Notes: generated from the letters alone by a model not told the origin. Positions 14,661 through 22,930 are shown, numbered from the stretch's first letter. The stretch is 33,620 nt of DNA from an uncultured Porphyromonadaceae bacterium (GCA_937989585.1 CALKRW010000019.1:1-33620); one strand, 5' to 3'. Numbers and translations are program-made.

Positions 14661-17600
14661 TCAGAATTCCACACCGAAGCGGCGTAGCGTATCGAATATC
14701 TGGCCCTCGGGGAGACCGTCGACTACGATCACAGGGTTGCCGTCGGCGTCGAAATCCTTGGAGATCGAGGCTCCGAGCGACGACAACTGTCCGGCAAGTT
14801 CGTTGAAACTGCCGGCGAAGCCGTGGTCGCGGAGCCACGCCGTATTGAGGGGCACTGTCGAGATTTCCTCGCGCATGGACTGTGTCCGGGCGGCAGTGGG
14901 AACTTCGGGTACGGGAACATCATTCTCCATGGCCGTCTGGGTCACGCGGGTGGCGTAGTCAAGGCTCTGTGCCTGGTTGCTGTCGACGCGCTCCTGGGCG
15001 TGGCGGGCATCCTCGCGGTAGCGCTGGTTGTCGCGCTCGAGGTCGGCGGCCCGGCGCTCGGCCGCCGAGGCATTGGCGGCGGCCTGGGAGGATGCGATGC
15101 TTGCGGAGGTGTCCATGCTGTGGCGCGCGAGGTCCATGGCCTGCTGCTGGCTCATCTGCTGCATCTGCATCATCTGGGCCATCATCTCCTTGAGGTCGTT
15201 GCGGTTCTGCTCATGCATCGAGTCGGCGCGGCCCATCATCTGCTCGTGCATCCGGCGGGTCATCTCCGCCTCACGGCGTGCCAGTTCGGCCTCCTTGGCC
15301 GATGACGATTTCTCTTTGAGCGCATCCATGAAGCCTGCCTGTGCCGAAGCGTCGAGATCGCGCAACTGTTCGGCGGCAATCTGCTCGGCCGTCATCTGGC
15401 TCTTGATGTTGAGCCGGTCGGTGGCCGCATCGAGTTCATCCTTCTTCGCGGCGCGCTTCGCCTCCATCATGGCCTTCATGTTCTCCATGGCGATATTGCC
15501 CTTCAGGCGTAGTTCCTCCTGTTGCTGGCGGCGCATTTCCATGTCGCGCGCATGCTGGCGGTCGGCGGCCTCCTGCTCAACCGCGCTGAGTCTCGACGTC
15601 CTCTCGACATCCTTGTCCTGGCGGCGGTCGTCGAGGTCGAAATCGAGTTGTGCCTTTTTAGCCTCAAGGTCAAATTCATGGGCGCTGTGCTGATGTTCCA
15701 GTTCCTGGCGACGGGCCTGTGCGCTGAGTTCGCGGTCGAGTTCGCGGTCGGCGATGTTCTGTCCATGCTCGTCGAGACGTATGGTGCGGTCGATGTCCCG
15801 GTTCTGGCGGCGGTCGTCGAGGTCGAAGTCGAATTCGGCCTTGCGCGCCGTCATGTCGAAGTCATGCTCGTCGCGTCTGCGGCCCATCTCGAAGTCATGC
15901 TCCTCGTTGCGCGAGCGGATGTCGAAGTCAAGGTCGGCGTCGGCGCGGCGGTTCTCGCGGCTGCGGTCCATTTCCCTGCCCTCGCGCATGAACTTCTCGG
16001 CCCACTCGTCATGCTCGTGTTTCCTGTCAAGCTGGTATTTCTCTTCGGCGTATGCGTCTTCCTTGCGGCGTGTCTCGATGTCGGCGTCAAGCCGGATGGA
16101 GTTGAGTTCGAGTTCATCGACGGCCTTCTGCCGGTCGATGGCATATTGTTTGCCGTAGAGGATGCTCTCCAGGTCGGTGCGCTCGGTTTCCTGCCGCATC
16201 GCGTTGACATCGAGTTCGTGGCTTGCCTTTGCCTGCTGCAGGGCAAGGTCGGTGTCGAGGCGCAGTTTCTCGAGAGTGTTGCTCACCAGTGTCTTGTGGC
16301 GCAGGAGGTCGTTGAGTTGTCCGCGCTCGAACTGTCCGTTGGCGACTCGCTCCTCAATCATCTTGCGCTCGTCGTCATCAATCAGTTTCCTGTAGGCTAG
16401 GTCGTTGAGAATCTTCTCGCTCTCGTAACGGCGTGTCTGCTCGTCGGCATTGCGCGCCGCGTCGGCCAGACGGATCTCCATCTCGTGCTGGGCCATGAAC
16501 TGCTTGAGTTCGTCTTCGGTGAGCAGTCTGTCGCGGTTGAGTTCGGCGAGGGCTGTCTCGAAGCGGGCATATTCTTTCTCGCGGCTAAGGCTGGCGTCGT
16601 TGTCCTTTGTCAGCCTCTCGGCCTCCTGCCGCGCCTCGAAGTCGGCAAGGCGGTTGCGGAACTCTGTCTCGCGGACATAGGCTTCGTTTTCTTTCTCGGC
16701 CCGTGCAAACTCGCGCTGTTGCTCCCTCAACTTCTCGAAATCCTCATCGCGTGTGACAAGGTCGAATATGTTGATTATGGACATGCCGAACAGACGGTTC
16801 TGCAGCATTGTGCCGAGAGTCTGCTTAAGGCTCTCCTGCTGCTGAGGGGTCAGACGCCCGTCTGTCACCTGCATCGGGGCGAAGGCGTGCTCGAGAATCT
16901 GCTTCACCCAAGGGGTCATCATCCGGCGTATGGTCTCGACGCTGACCTCGTTGCTGTGGACCAGATACTGGCGACGGAATGTCTCGAAATCGGTGACGCG
17001 CATCTGCATCGAGGCTCCGACCTTGAGCGGCGTTCCGGCGGCTGTCACCTCAAAAGGCTCGTAGGTGACTGAACCGGCACTGCCGAACGATTCCTCGAAC
17101 ACCCGGTTCGAGATCAGATATATCACCACTACGGAGGTGTTGCGCTGCTCGCTTACAGACGGCTTTGACTTTAACACCGTGGTTGTGGACGGCGCCCCGG
17201 GCTTTGTCTCTTTTGTATCTTTCGTTTCCTTTTTTGCGCCGAAGAGACGTTTCAGGAATCCCTGTTTCTTTTCTTCGGCAACGGGCCTCACCTCAGCGGC
17301 CACGGGTTTTTCCCCGCCCTGCGGGGTTTTCATGACTGCCGGTTTTCCTGGTACGCGTACAATCTCGTTTGAGAAGCGGTAGATGCCGCCGTCAAGCGTC
17401 TGCACCAGTTTGCCGTCGGAGAAAACGGCGGCGGTCACGCCATCCTGTACGACAACGCCTTTCACGGCGCCACAGTCGGCCATCTCGCGCTCGGTGACGC
17501 GACGGGCAATCTGGCCCGGGCCAAGGCTCCATACAGCCTTTCCGCTGATGATGCTCACGCCGTCGACCGGCTGAGGTACTTTGGATGCTACGGGTTCCGG

Positions 17601-17780
17601 CGCCGGTGCATCGAAGTCAAAACCGCCGGCAGCGGGCTTGGGAGCGGCTTTGGGTGCGGGTGCGTCAAAATCAAAATCTGCTGTAGGTTTTGTGGCGGGA
17701 GCCTCTTTCAGGGGAGTTCCGCATTTGGGACATTTGTCGAATTTCGGTAAAACCGGGAAGTTACATTTCGGGCAACGCAT
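14661..17780 (-). CDS. Zinc-ribbon, SPFH/band-7-like, giant coiled-coil scaffold protein
   Basis: 1039 residues. An N-terminal zinc ribbon (C3, C6, C17, C20) is followed by a linker with two FDFDAPAP repeats. An SPFH/YdjI-like head comes next in two parts: VVVQDGVTAAVFSDGKL (about 108-124) and the region from TSVVVIYLISNRVFEESFG (about 217) through LKVGASMQMRVTDF to ~340, split by a Pro/Lys linker. Residues ~340-860 are highly charged coiled coil containing a ~62-residue internal duplication (about 640-700 and 702-760, both with FDFDLDDRRQ). A Met/Gln-rich segment (MMAQMMQMQQMSQQQ, ~865-880) and an ~80-residue globular end close it. SPFH proteins oligomerise into membrane-associated cages; there is no transmembrane helix here. 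It is the largest gene of the six-gene operon and its likely structural core. Confidence 0.82.
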   Translation of the reverse strand: MRCPKCNFPVLPKFDKCPKCGTPLKEAPATKPTADFDFDAPAPKAAPKPAAGGFDFDAPAPEPVASKVPQPVDGVSIISGKAVWSLGPGQIARRVTEREMADCGAVKGVVVQDGVTAAVFSDGKLVQTLDGGIYRFSNEIVRVPGKPAVMKTPQGGEKPVAAEVRPVAEEKKQGFLKRLFGAKKETKDTKETKPGAPSTTTVLKSKPSVSEQRNTSVVVIYLISNRVFEESFGSAGSVTYEPFEVTAAGTPLKVGASMQMRVTDFETFRRQYLVHSNEVSVETIRRMMTPWVKQILEHAFAPMQVTDGRLTPQQQESLKQTLGTMLQNRLFGMSIINIFDLVTRDEDFEKLREQQREFARAEKENEAYVRETEFRNRLADFEARQEAERLTKDNDASLSREKEYARFETALAELNRDRLLTEDELKQFMAQHEMEIRLADAARNADEQTRRYESEKILNDLAYRKLIDDDERKMIEERVANGQFERGQLNDLLRHKTLVSNTLEKLRLDTDLALQQAKASHELDVNAMRQETERTDLESILYGKQYAIDRQKAVDELELNSIRLDADIETRRKEDAYAEEKYQLDRKHEHDEWAEKFMREGREMDRSRENRRADADLDFDIRSRNEEHDFEMGRRRDEHDFDMTARKAEFDFDLDDRRQNRDIDRTIRLDEHGQNIADRELDRELSAQARRQELEHQHSAHEFDLEAKKAQLDFDLDDRRQDKDVERTSRLSAVEQEAADRQHARDMEMRRQQQEELRLKGNIAMENMKAMMEAKRAAKKDELDAATDRLNIKSQMTAEQIAAEQLRDLDASAQAGFMDALKEKSSSAKEAELARREAEMTRRMHEQMMGRADSMHEQNRNDLKEMMAQMMQMQQMSQQQAMDLARHSMDTSASIASSQAAANASAAERRAADLERDNQRYREDARHAQERVDSNQAQSLDYATRVTQTAMENDVPVPEVPTAARTQSMREEISTVPLNTAWLRDHGFAGSFNELAGQLSSLGASISKDFDADGNPVIVVDGLPEGQIFDTLRRFGVEF

Positions 17781-17795
17781 ATCGTGTAATCGTTT

Positions 17796-18362
17796 TTATT
17801 TTTCGTACATGAACGCCATGTAATATGGCATGGTATCTATTATCAGCGTCCTTTCGGTGATTCCTTCGCGACGCATCTGCTCTTTATATTTCTCCTCGTG
17901 CTCCTGGAGGGGATGGAGGATACATTTGCTCAGTCCTCTCAGGGATTTCAGGCGCGGCGACAGGCAGAACAGGCCGGTCATGCTCATCTCGCCGACTTCC
18001 CGGAGTGTGGCCGGGGCATAAAGGTAGTCGAGGCTGTTGAAGCATCTGTCGCCTATTCTCTCCAGAAATGGCGGAAGATAGACTACACCATCGCTTCCTC
18101 CGCGATAGAAACCGGGAGTCATTATCTCACGGATATGTATGCACCGCGACATATCCACAAATTTCAGGTCGCCAAGATCCTCAATCTCCCTTAATGAGGC
18201 GGGAAGTGTAAGACTTTCGATTCCGCTCTCGTTGAATGCTCCGGCTCCGATACGTTCCACACTGTCGGGTATGACCAGATGGCGAAGTTCTGTCTTTCCG
18301 GCAAATTCGAAGTCCTTGATCTCCTTAAGCCCGTCGGGCAATATCATGGTGTCGTTGCTCAT
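17796..18362 (-). CDS. Small LRR_5 (BspA-like) protein
   Basis: 188 residues, no signal peptide. LRR_5 repeats are visible as LPDGLKEIKDFEFAGK, LVIPDSVERIGAGAFNES and LTLPASLREIEDLG, and the C-terminal ~45 residues are non-repeat and charged (EEKYKEQMRREG). It starts 1 bp after the FHA-like gene ends and stops 15 bp before the SPFH start, so it is cotranscribed and probably coupled. It is more diverged than the two large LRR proteins and lacks their acidic module. Probably a protein-interaction subunit. Confidence 0.75.
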   Translation of the reverse strand: MSNDTMILPDGLKEIKDFEFAGKTELRHLVIPDSVERIGAGAFNESGIESLTLPASLREIEDLGDLKFVDMSRCIHIREIMTPGFYRGGSDGVVYLPPFLERIGDRCFNSLDYLYAPATLREVGEMSMTGLFCLSPRLKSLRGLSKCILHPLQEHEEKYKEQMRREGITERTLIIDTMPYYMAFMYEK

Positions 18363-18363
18363 A

Positions 18364-19029
18364 TCAATTCTGGCTTAAAGAGTTCAACAATTCAGTTACT
18401 TCCGTAGAACATTCCGGTGCCGAGGCGAGGACACGCCGTGCGCTGTCCAGGGCCTGTGCGGCCACATCCCCGCGCCCTGCGGCCTTATACAACTTGCCGA
18501 GCACCACCAGGAGTGCCGCGTAGGCAGCCTTCAGTCCCGGAGTTCCGTCCTGCATGGCATACAGGCTGTCGCCGGCCTCGTAGAGCAATTCCTGAGCCTT
18601 GCGGAGTCTGCCTTCGTCTATCAGGTAATTGGCCTGGCAGGCGGTGACGTTGTTCCAGAGGAATTCGTTAAGTTCTCCGTCATTGACGGGATATTCCCAT
18701 ACTGCCACACTGTTGAAAGCCTCCGCTGAGACGGTATCCGGAATATGGCGCGACACGAAGCCCCAGTCTGAAAAATCGGAGGCGTCGATATGTTTTCTCA
18801 GATCGGCTATCCGATAATCGTTGCCTTTGCCAAGCGATACGGTAGTGTCGCCGTCAACGTATGTGGCCCCGAATATCCGTTCTCCGTCAATGAATGTCGG
18901 CATCACGCTCGTGGGCGTTACTTTATACACATTGTCATCCTCACATTCTATCATACAGTGAAGTGGCGCAATTTCTTTACTGGTCAGAGGAACTTTCTGG
19001 TTGCCTCCGCGTCCTGCGAATATATCCAT
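18364..19029 (-). CDS. FHA-like domain plus TPR-like helical repeat protein
   Basis: 221 residues. The first ~70 follow an FHA pattern: LTSKEIAPLHCMIECEDDN (phosphopeptide-loop and His region), YKVTPTSVMPTFIDGERI (usual position of the S-x-NG-x-x-NG motif) and DGDTTVSLGKG (GD-x-I-x-LG end). The NG motif is weak, so phosphothreonine binding is uncertain. Residues ~115-215 are alpha-helical and TPR-like (NYLIDEGRLRKAQELLYEAG, KLYKAAGRGDVAAQALDSA). It lies 3 bp after the zinc-ribbon/TerB-like gene and 1 bp before the LRR gene. It could read kinase signalling and recruit the SPFH scaffold; no kinase or phosphatase occurs in this window. Confidence 0.68.
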   Translation of the reverse strand: MDIFAGRGGNQKVPLTSKEIAPLHCMIECEDDNVYKVTPTSVMPTFIDGERIFGATYVDGDTTVSLGKGNDYRIADLRKHIDASDFSDWGFVSRHIPDTVSAEAFNSVAVWEYPVNDGELNEFLWNNVTACQANYLIDEGRLRKAQELLYEAGDSLYAMQDGTPGLKAAYAALLVVLGKLYKAAGRGDVAAQALDSARRVLASAPECSTEVTELLNSLSQN

Positions 19030-19032
19030 GGC

Positions 19033-20046
19033 TTATTCCGGTAAGAGGTCGATTTTAGGTAGCGGCGGCAGTTCGTCCCGGGCGCTTGCAGAGCGTATGC
19101 GGTCGGTGATGCCCTTCAGCACATAGTCGAGCTGGAAGAGGAAATCGTCGTGGAACTCCTCGATGGCCGAGGCATCGTTGGCTCCGAGAAGCAGCATCAG
19201 AGCCTGGGCGAAGGAATCGATGAGGTCGGTGTTGCCCGAGGCACCCTCTTCGGCGAAGGCCTCGGCCTGTTCCTTGAAGTCGGTGACCGTCGGGTCTTTC
19301 CAGTATTCGCAGAGCGAGTTTGCCGCCGCAAGCAGGGCGATGTTGCCGAACGGCATGTCGTCCCATGCCTCGAGGTCGCTGATAAGTCCCTCGGCTGAGG
19401 CCGAGTCGCCGGTGTTGATGTATGCCATTGCAGCCCAGAAACTCTGCCAGTAACTGTCGGTATCACGCTTTTCGTATTCGGCTTTGCAGCGCTCGGGGTC
19501 AAGGCCGGCGAGTATCATCCAATAGTTGCACTGCACCTCGTCGGCATCGTATTTCTGAGCCATGGTTTCCAGGCGTCCGAGCGACGAGCGCAGATTGTCA
19601 ATCTTGCCTGTGTCGCGGAGTTTGAGGACCTGGTTGAGTGTCACCTGCTGAATTTTTCCGAGGGCGTTCTTGCTGCTGCGGGTCATTCCGGCTTTGGCTG
19701 ACTCGAAAGTCTGCCGGGCCTCCTCAGCCGATATGCCCAGGCGGACCCGGGCATCCTCAAGGAGGGAACGCTCATCGTTGGTCACTATGCCGTCGGAGAG
19801 GGCCTGCTTGCAGAGCTGGCGATATTGGCCGAGAGCCTCGGCTTTCACTTCCTCGGCACCCTTCTGCCGCTCAATATTGGTGTTGCTGACGGAGATGCTC
19901 ACATCGCCCGCAAAGGCGTTGGCATCACCGAGGCTCACACCGGCGGCCTCGGCCGCAAGCGGCGAGCCGCAGAAGGGACAGCAGGGAAACGCCCAGTCTG
20001 CCGGCAACTCCTTGCCGCATTTATTACATCGTTCTGTCATTGTCAA
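19033..20046 (-). CDS. Zinc-ribbon plus TerB-like helical protein
   Basis: 337 residues. An N-terminal zinc ribbon (C7, C10, C23, C26 in CNKC and CPFC) is followed by a short linker and, at about 77-115, a TerB-like acidic helical hairpin (LSDGIVTNDERSLLEDARVRLGIS). The remainder is helical, probably TPR/Sel1-like (about 120-300), ending in a proline-rich tail. Its zinc ribbon resembles that of the SPFH protein, suggesting a common type of partner. TerB-like domains are typical of tellurium-resistance-type stress and phage-defence systems. It starts 25 bp after the first LRR gene and ends 3 bp before the FHA-like gene. Confidence 0.75.
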   Translation of the reverse strand: MTMTERCNKCGKELPADWAFPCCPFCGSPLAAEAAGVSLGDANAFAGDVSISVSNTNIERQKGAEEVKAEALGQYRQLCKQALSDGIVTNDERSLLEDARVRLGISAEEARQTFESAKAGMTRSSKNALGKIQQVTLNQVLKLRDTGKIDNLRSSLGRLETMAQKYDADEVQCNYWMILAGLDPERCKAEYEKRDTDSYWQSFWAAMAYINTGDSASAEGLISDLEAWDDMPFGNIALLAAANSLCEYWKDPTVTDFKEQAEAFAEEGASGNTDLIDSFAQALMLLLGANDASAIEEFHDDFLFQLDYVLKGITDRIRSASARDELPPLPKIDLLPE

Positions 20047-20071
20047 TTGTTAATTAGAGTCGTGTCAAATT

Positions 20072-21742
20072 TCAATTAACACTTTTAATGAGATTGTCGA
20101 ATTGTTCATCGTTGATATCTACCATGTCAATACCTCCGTTGGAATACGCTTTGAATATTTGTCCATCGCCATCATCGAACTTGACTCTAACGAGGATTTC
20201 ATCCACATCCGTATCCCATTCATAATCGTAGGCATGCTTATTACCGCCATCCGCATATTCGTTAAGCGCGACTCCGATTGTCCCCATCAGTTCGTCCGCA
20301 TCTTGATCAAAGCCATAGGTCTTTACTGATGATGACTGATAATATGTGATTTCATCCTCTTCCTCACGGTCAATTTCATCAGTGATAAAACTTTGAGCAT
20401 TATATGTCGCATCATCGGAATCAGTATTATCCGAAAGGACAAATGCGCTTATGTCTCCACCGGAAGGACCATGATAAATCAAGATGACAGGAGGATACTT
20501 AAAATTGTCATGGACATAATCTATCATACCATACTCCGTGTCATCTTCATGACCGGGGAAAGGACCATCATTGACAATAATGTCTACAGGTGCTTCCTTG
20601 AGTCTTATGTCGATAAGGGGTAGGCGTTTTAATTCATCAATTTCATTATTCTTATCTTCCTCATTCTTATCTTCCTCCTCAACGACATTTTTCGACCAAA
20701 TCTTCTTCCCCGATATGCCATTGGAATCTTCGGGTGAACAGTCATAGACCTTACCGTCATATCCAAAGATACATATTACCATATCATAAGAACCGTCGGG
20801 ATAGTCAAACTTTCTGACAACTGCAGTGGCCTTATTGGGACAGAATTCCCCATCTTCCGGTATTTCAATCTCTATTGACGAGCAAGCCTTGTTCGTGTAG
20901 AGCCACCCTTCCTCGGCTCCGCTATCTTCGAAGAACTTAGCCACATCGAATTTTTTACATTCTTCGAGTTGCTCCTGACTCAGCACATTATATTCTATGC
21001 CTAAATCAATGGGAATATATTCTTTACCATTTACTGCGATTTTGAAGCCTGAAAGAGCGTAACGAGAATAGGCATCATAGACCTCTTCGTTGTCGGCATC
21101 TTTTGGTTCAAGAAAAAGTTCTTTGCCAAAAAATTCGACAGTAACGGTTTTATTTTTCTTCTCTTCTTCCATATTATTTGAATTGAAAATTTCTTTTGGT
21201 TCTTCAATCTCCTCGACTGAGGCCTTGACGCGCATGTCGGCCAGCAGGGAGCGGTAGTAGGCGGCGCTTCCTGCGGGAACCATCAGTGTCGAGAGGTCGC
21301 GGGCGTTCATGAAGGCGTATCGGTCAATCTTCATCTCGGGAGCGTTGACCACAAGGGTTGTCAGACCGCGACCGAAGGCGAACTTTTCGATTTCGCTTAC
21401 CGAAGCAGGCAGTTCGATGGCGGCGAGCGAGTCGCAGTCGCGGAAGGTTGCCTGACGGATTTCGGTCACGCCTTCGGGAATGGTTATGTCGGCAAGCGCC
21501 TTGCAACCTGAGAACGCCGACTCGCCGATCGCTTTCAGCGAACCGGGCAGAGTCACGCTCCTGAGGTCCCTCATGTTCATGAAGGCACGGTCGCAGATCA
21601 CCTCCGTACCGTCGGCCACGGTGTAGTCCTCGAGTCTGTTGTTGCGGCAGGCTATGAGGCGACCGTCCTTGTACTGTACGCCCTGCGCGTCCTTCTCGCC
21701 TGATTCGAAGACGCCGGCCTTGGTTGAGATCCGTTCACTCAT
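20072..21742 (-). CDS. LRR_5 (BspA-like) protein with acidic C-terminal module, first operon gene
   Basis: 556 residues, no signal peptide. The N-terminal LRR domain (about 1-175) is nearly identical to that of the distal paralogue. The shared module opens VTVEFFGKELFLEPKD near residue 200. The last ~210 residues, after a DKNEEDKNNE linker, are unlike the paralogue's tail and very acidic (DDTEYGMIDYVHD, DREEEDEITYYQ, YEWDTDVDEILVRV). A constant N-terminus with a variable C-terminus suggests interchangeable business ends. It opens the six-gene operon. No good TAnnTTTG promoter was found in the 160 bp upstream. Confidence 0.8.
   Translation of the reverse strand: MSERISTKAGVFESGEKDAQGVQYKDGRLIACRNNRLEDYTVADGTEVICDRAFMNMRDLRSVTLPGSLKAIGESAFSGCKALADITIPEGVTEIRQATFRDCDSLAAIELPASVSEIEKFAFGRGLTTLVVNAPEMKIDRYAFMNARDLSTLMVPAGSAAYYRSLLADMRVKASVEEIEEPKEIFNSNNMEEEKKNKTVTVEFFGKELFLEPKDADNEEVYDAYSRYALSGFKIAVNGKEYIPIDLGIEYNVLSQEQLEECKKFDVAKFFEDSGAEEGWLYTNKACSSIEIEIPEDGEFCPNKATAVVRKFDYPDGSYDMVICIFGYDGKVYDCSPEDSNGISGKKIWSKNVVEEEDKNEEDKNNEIDELKRLPLIDIRLKEAPVDIIVNDGPFPGHEDDTEYGMIDYVHDNFKYPPVILIYHGPSGGDISAFVLSDNTDSDDATYNAQSFITDEIDREEEDEITYYQSSSVKTYGFDQDADELMGTIGVALNEYADGGNKHAYDYEWDTDVDEILVRVKFDDGDGQIFKAYSNGGIDMVDINDEQFDNLIKSVN
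21207..21731. repeat. 525-bp repeat B shared by the two large LRR genes
   Basis: Partner of 14063-14587, same orientation, about 7.1 kb apart. Recombination between the copies would delete the five genes from the TerB-like gene through most of the distal LRR gene and leave one hybrid LRR gene. Confidence 0.85.
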
Positions 21743-21898
21743 TGTATTGATTTTTTATGATTGATAATTCTGTACCCTTGAGTAATATCTTAATTGATTC
21801 TCGTTTTTTCTCGGGCGAAATAATAATATGGTATCTTAAGGCAAAAAATTCAAAAATTCCAATGAAAATTATAGAATGTGATTGATTTTTAGGTCTCT

Positions 21899-22097
21899 TC
21901 TCTTGGCAAGAGAGCATTACCCGGATTAACCTGCTGTGGAATTGATTTTAGCGTCAACGATTGTTTCTTTTTGCTCAACATTCCTTCATTTCGGGGGGTA
22001 TTTTTGTAATAAAATCGACCCAAAAACACATCTATACGTTTGGCTGTAACGGAAAGAATGCCTATTTTTGCATTATCAATGCTCTCTTGCCAAGAGA
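21899..22097. repeat. 199-bp element bounded by perfect 20-bp inverted repeats
   Basis: TCTCTTGGCAAGAGAGCATT (21899-21918) reappears exactly inverted at 22078-22097. Each arm is itself near-palindromic (CTCTTG-G/C-CAAGAG). The interior has no gene but carries a + strand promoter close to the right end. It resembles a miniature inverted-repeat element or a paired operator; no target-site duplication was seen. Confidence 0.6.
22039..22070 (+). promoter_or_regulatory. Strong + strand promoter inside the inverted-repeat element
   Basis: TTTG (22039-22042), a 20-bp spacer and TATTTTTG (22063-22070). Transcription would start near 22076 and run out through the right inverted repeat. No + strand gene follows, so a short RNA is the likely product. 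Confidence 0.5.
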
Positions 22098-22150
22098 TTT
22101 GGATGACGGCAATACGAAAACGCCCCGGAACCCTTTGGCCCCGAGGCGAT
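22077..22150 (+). ncRNA. Candidate small RNA with two hairpins, containing element copy 2
   Basis: From the predicted start, the RNA would fold CTCTTGCCAAGAG (about 22084-22096) and then CGCCCCGG (22121-22128) with CCGAGGCG (22141-22148), followed by a modestly T-rich ATAATGTTTTAT. Positions 22093-22148 match the 56-nt element at 10271-10326. A promoter, a conserved hairpin and no ORF support a ~75-nt RNA; the alternative is a mobile-element end. The remainder to 22228 shows nothing. Confidence 0.4.
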
Positions 22151-22228
22151 AATGTTTTATGAGATTAACGTGGGATTAGTGCTTTTCTGTCGATTACCAA
22201 ACATGTATGACGTTAAAATATCATACTT

Positions 22229-22567
22229 TCAGAGCATGGCGGCAATCTGTTTTTCGACAGCGGTGCGGATGAAGGAGTTGATTGACACACCGGTCTGTTT
22301 GGCGAGGTATGCCACGCGAGTGTGGATGTCGGGGGTAAGACGCACGTTAAGTGAGCCGGAATAGCTTTTGTGGGGTTCGATGCCTTCTTCGGCGCAATAG
22401 GCAAGGTAATCGTCTACCGCCTCATGAAAGGCGTTGGTGAGTTCGGCTACGCTTTCGCCCTCAAAATTCACAAGTCCGTCAATGCCTTCGATTTTGCCGA
22501 AAAATACGCCGTCGGGCTCGCTGAATGCAACCGAGCCGATAAAATCCTTGTATTTCAATGTATTCAT
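22229..22567 (-). CDS. hicB: HicB-family antitoxin
   Basis: 112 residues. The N-terminal HicB fold (about 8-65: FIGSVAFSEPDGVFFGKIEGI, then EGESVAELTNAFHEAVDDYL) is followed by a ribbon-helix-helix DNA-binding end (about 70-108: GSLNVRLTPDIHTRVAYLAK). The protein sequesters HicA and represses the operon. It starts inside the end of hicA (ATGA overlap), toxin-first order as usual for hicAB. Confidence 0.93.
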   Translation of the reverse strand: MNTLKYKDFIGSVAFSEPDGVFFGKIEGIDGLVNFEGESVAELTNAFHEAVDDYLAYCAEEGIEPHKSYSGSLNVRLTPDIHTRVAYLAKQTGVSINSFIRTAVEKQIAAML

Positions 22568-22818
22568 ATCAGTCCTTCGTTTTTAAGATAATCATAAACC
22601 TGTTTCATAACGTACCCTTTGATGATATTTCCAGGATGCGGTTTGTGAAGCATTATCGGCTTCTTACCTTCTCCCTTGAATATCACGCGAGAGCCGGATG
22701 TCTTGCCCTTGTTGCCAGGAACATATCCCAAAGCAACAAGCAGACGCCTCATTTCCTCCCAGGTGAAGTCGGTGGGGAGCACCGAGAAACGGGCTATCAG
22801 TTTTTCTTTTGTTCCCAT
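22564..22818 (-). CDS. hicA: HicA-family mRNA interferase toxin
   Basis: 84 residues. The dsRBD-like HicA fold is evident: FTWEEMRRLLVALGY, GSRVIFKG, and the catalytic-histidine region MLHKPHPGNIIKGYV with H58 and H61. The usual G-S-H-x-x-x motif is GSRVIF here, so the downstream H58 is the likely active-site histidine (inference). It would cleave mRNA and arrest growth when free of HicB. Its promoter carries a palindrome between the boxes. Confidence 0.92.
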   Translation of the reverse strand: MGTKEKLIARFSVLPTDFTWEEMRRLLVALGYVPGNKGKTSGSRVIFKGEGKKPIMLHKPHPGNIIKGYVMKQVYDYLKNEGLI

Positions 22819-22836
22819 TCATTTATAATCTTGGTA

Positions 22837-22868
22837 CAAAAGTAACTAAATTTTAGTTGCAAAACAAA
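22837..22868 (-). promoter_or_regulatory. hicAB promoter with embedded operator palindrome
   Basis: On the - strand: TTTG (22865-22868), a 20-bp spacer and TACTTTTG (22837-22844). Between the boxes lies a perfect 15-bp palindrome, AACTAAATTTTAGTT (22844-22858), exactly where repressor binding would block the promoter. HicB is the natural candidate. Confidence 0.65.
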
Positions 22869-22930
22869 TCTCTCAAGCAGAAAGTTTTACATAGACCCTT
22901 CTAAAGCAGGTGATTTTGAGGAAAAAAATA

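Noticed and set aside
14823..17823. Several long + strand frames antisense to the SPFH gene, and one of 292 codons at 15522-16400
   Set aside because: They mirror the biased codons of the coiled coil; none has domains or spacing typical of genes.
22152..22364. 70-codon + strand frame after the sRNA candidate
   Set aside because: Most of it is antisense to hicB and it has no family features.
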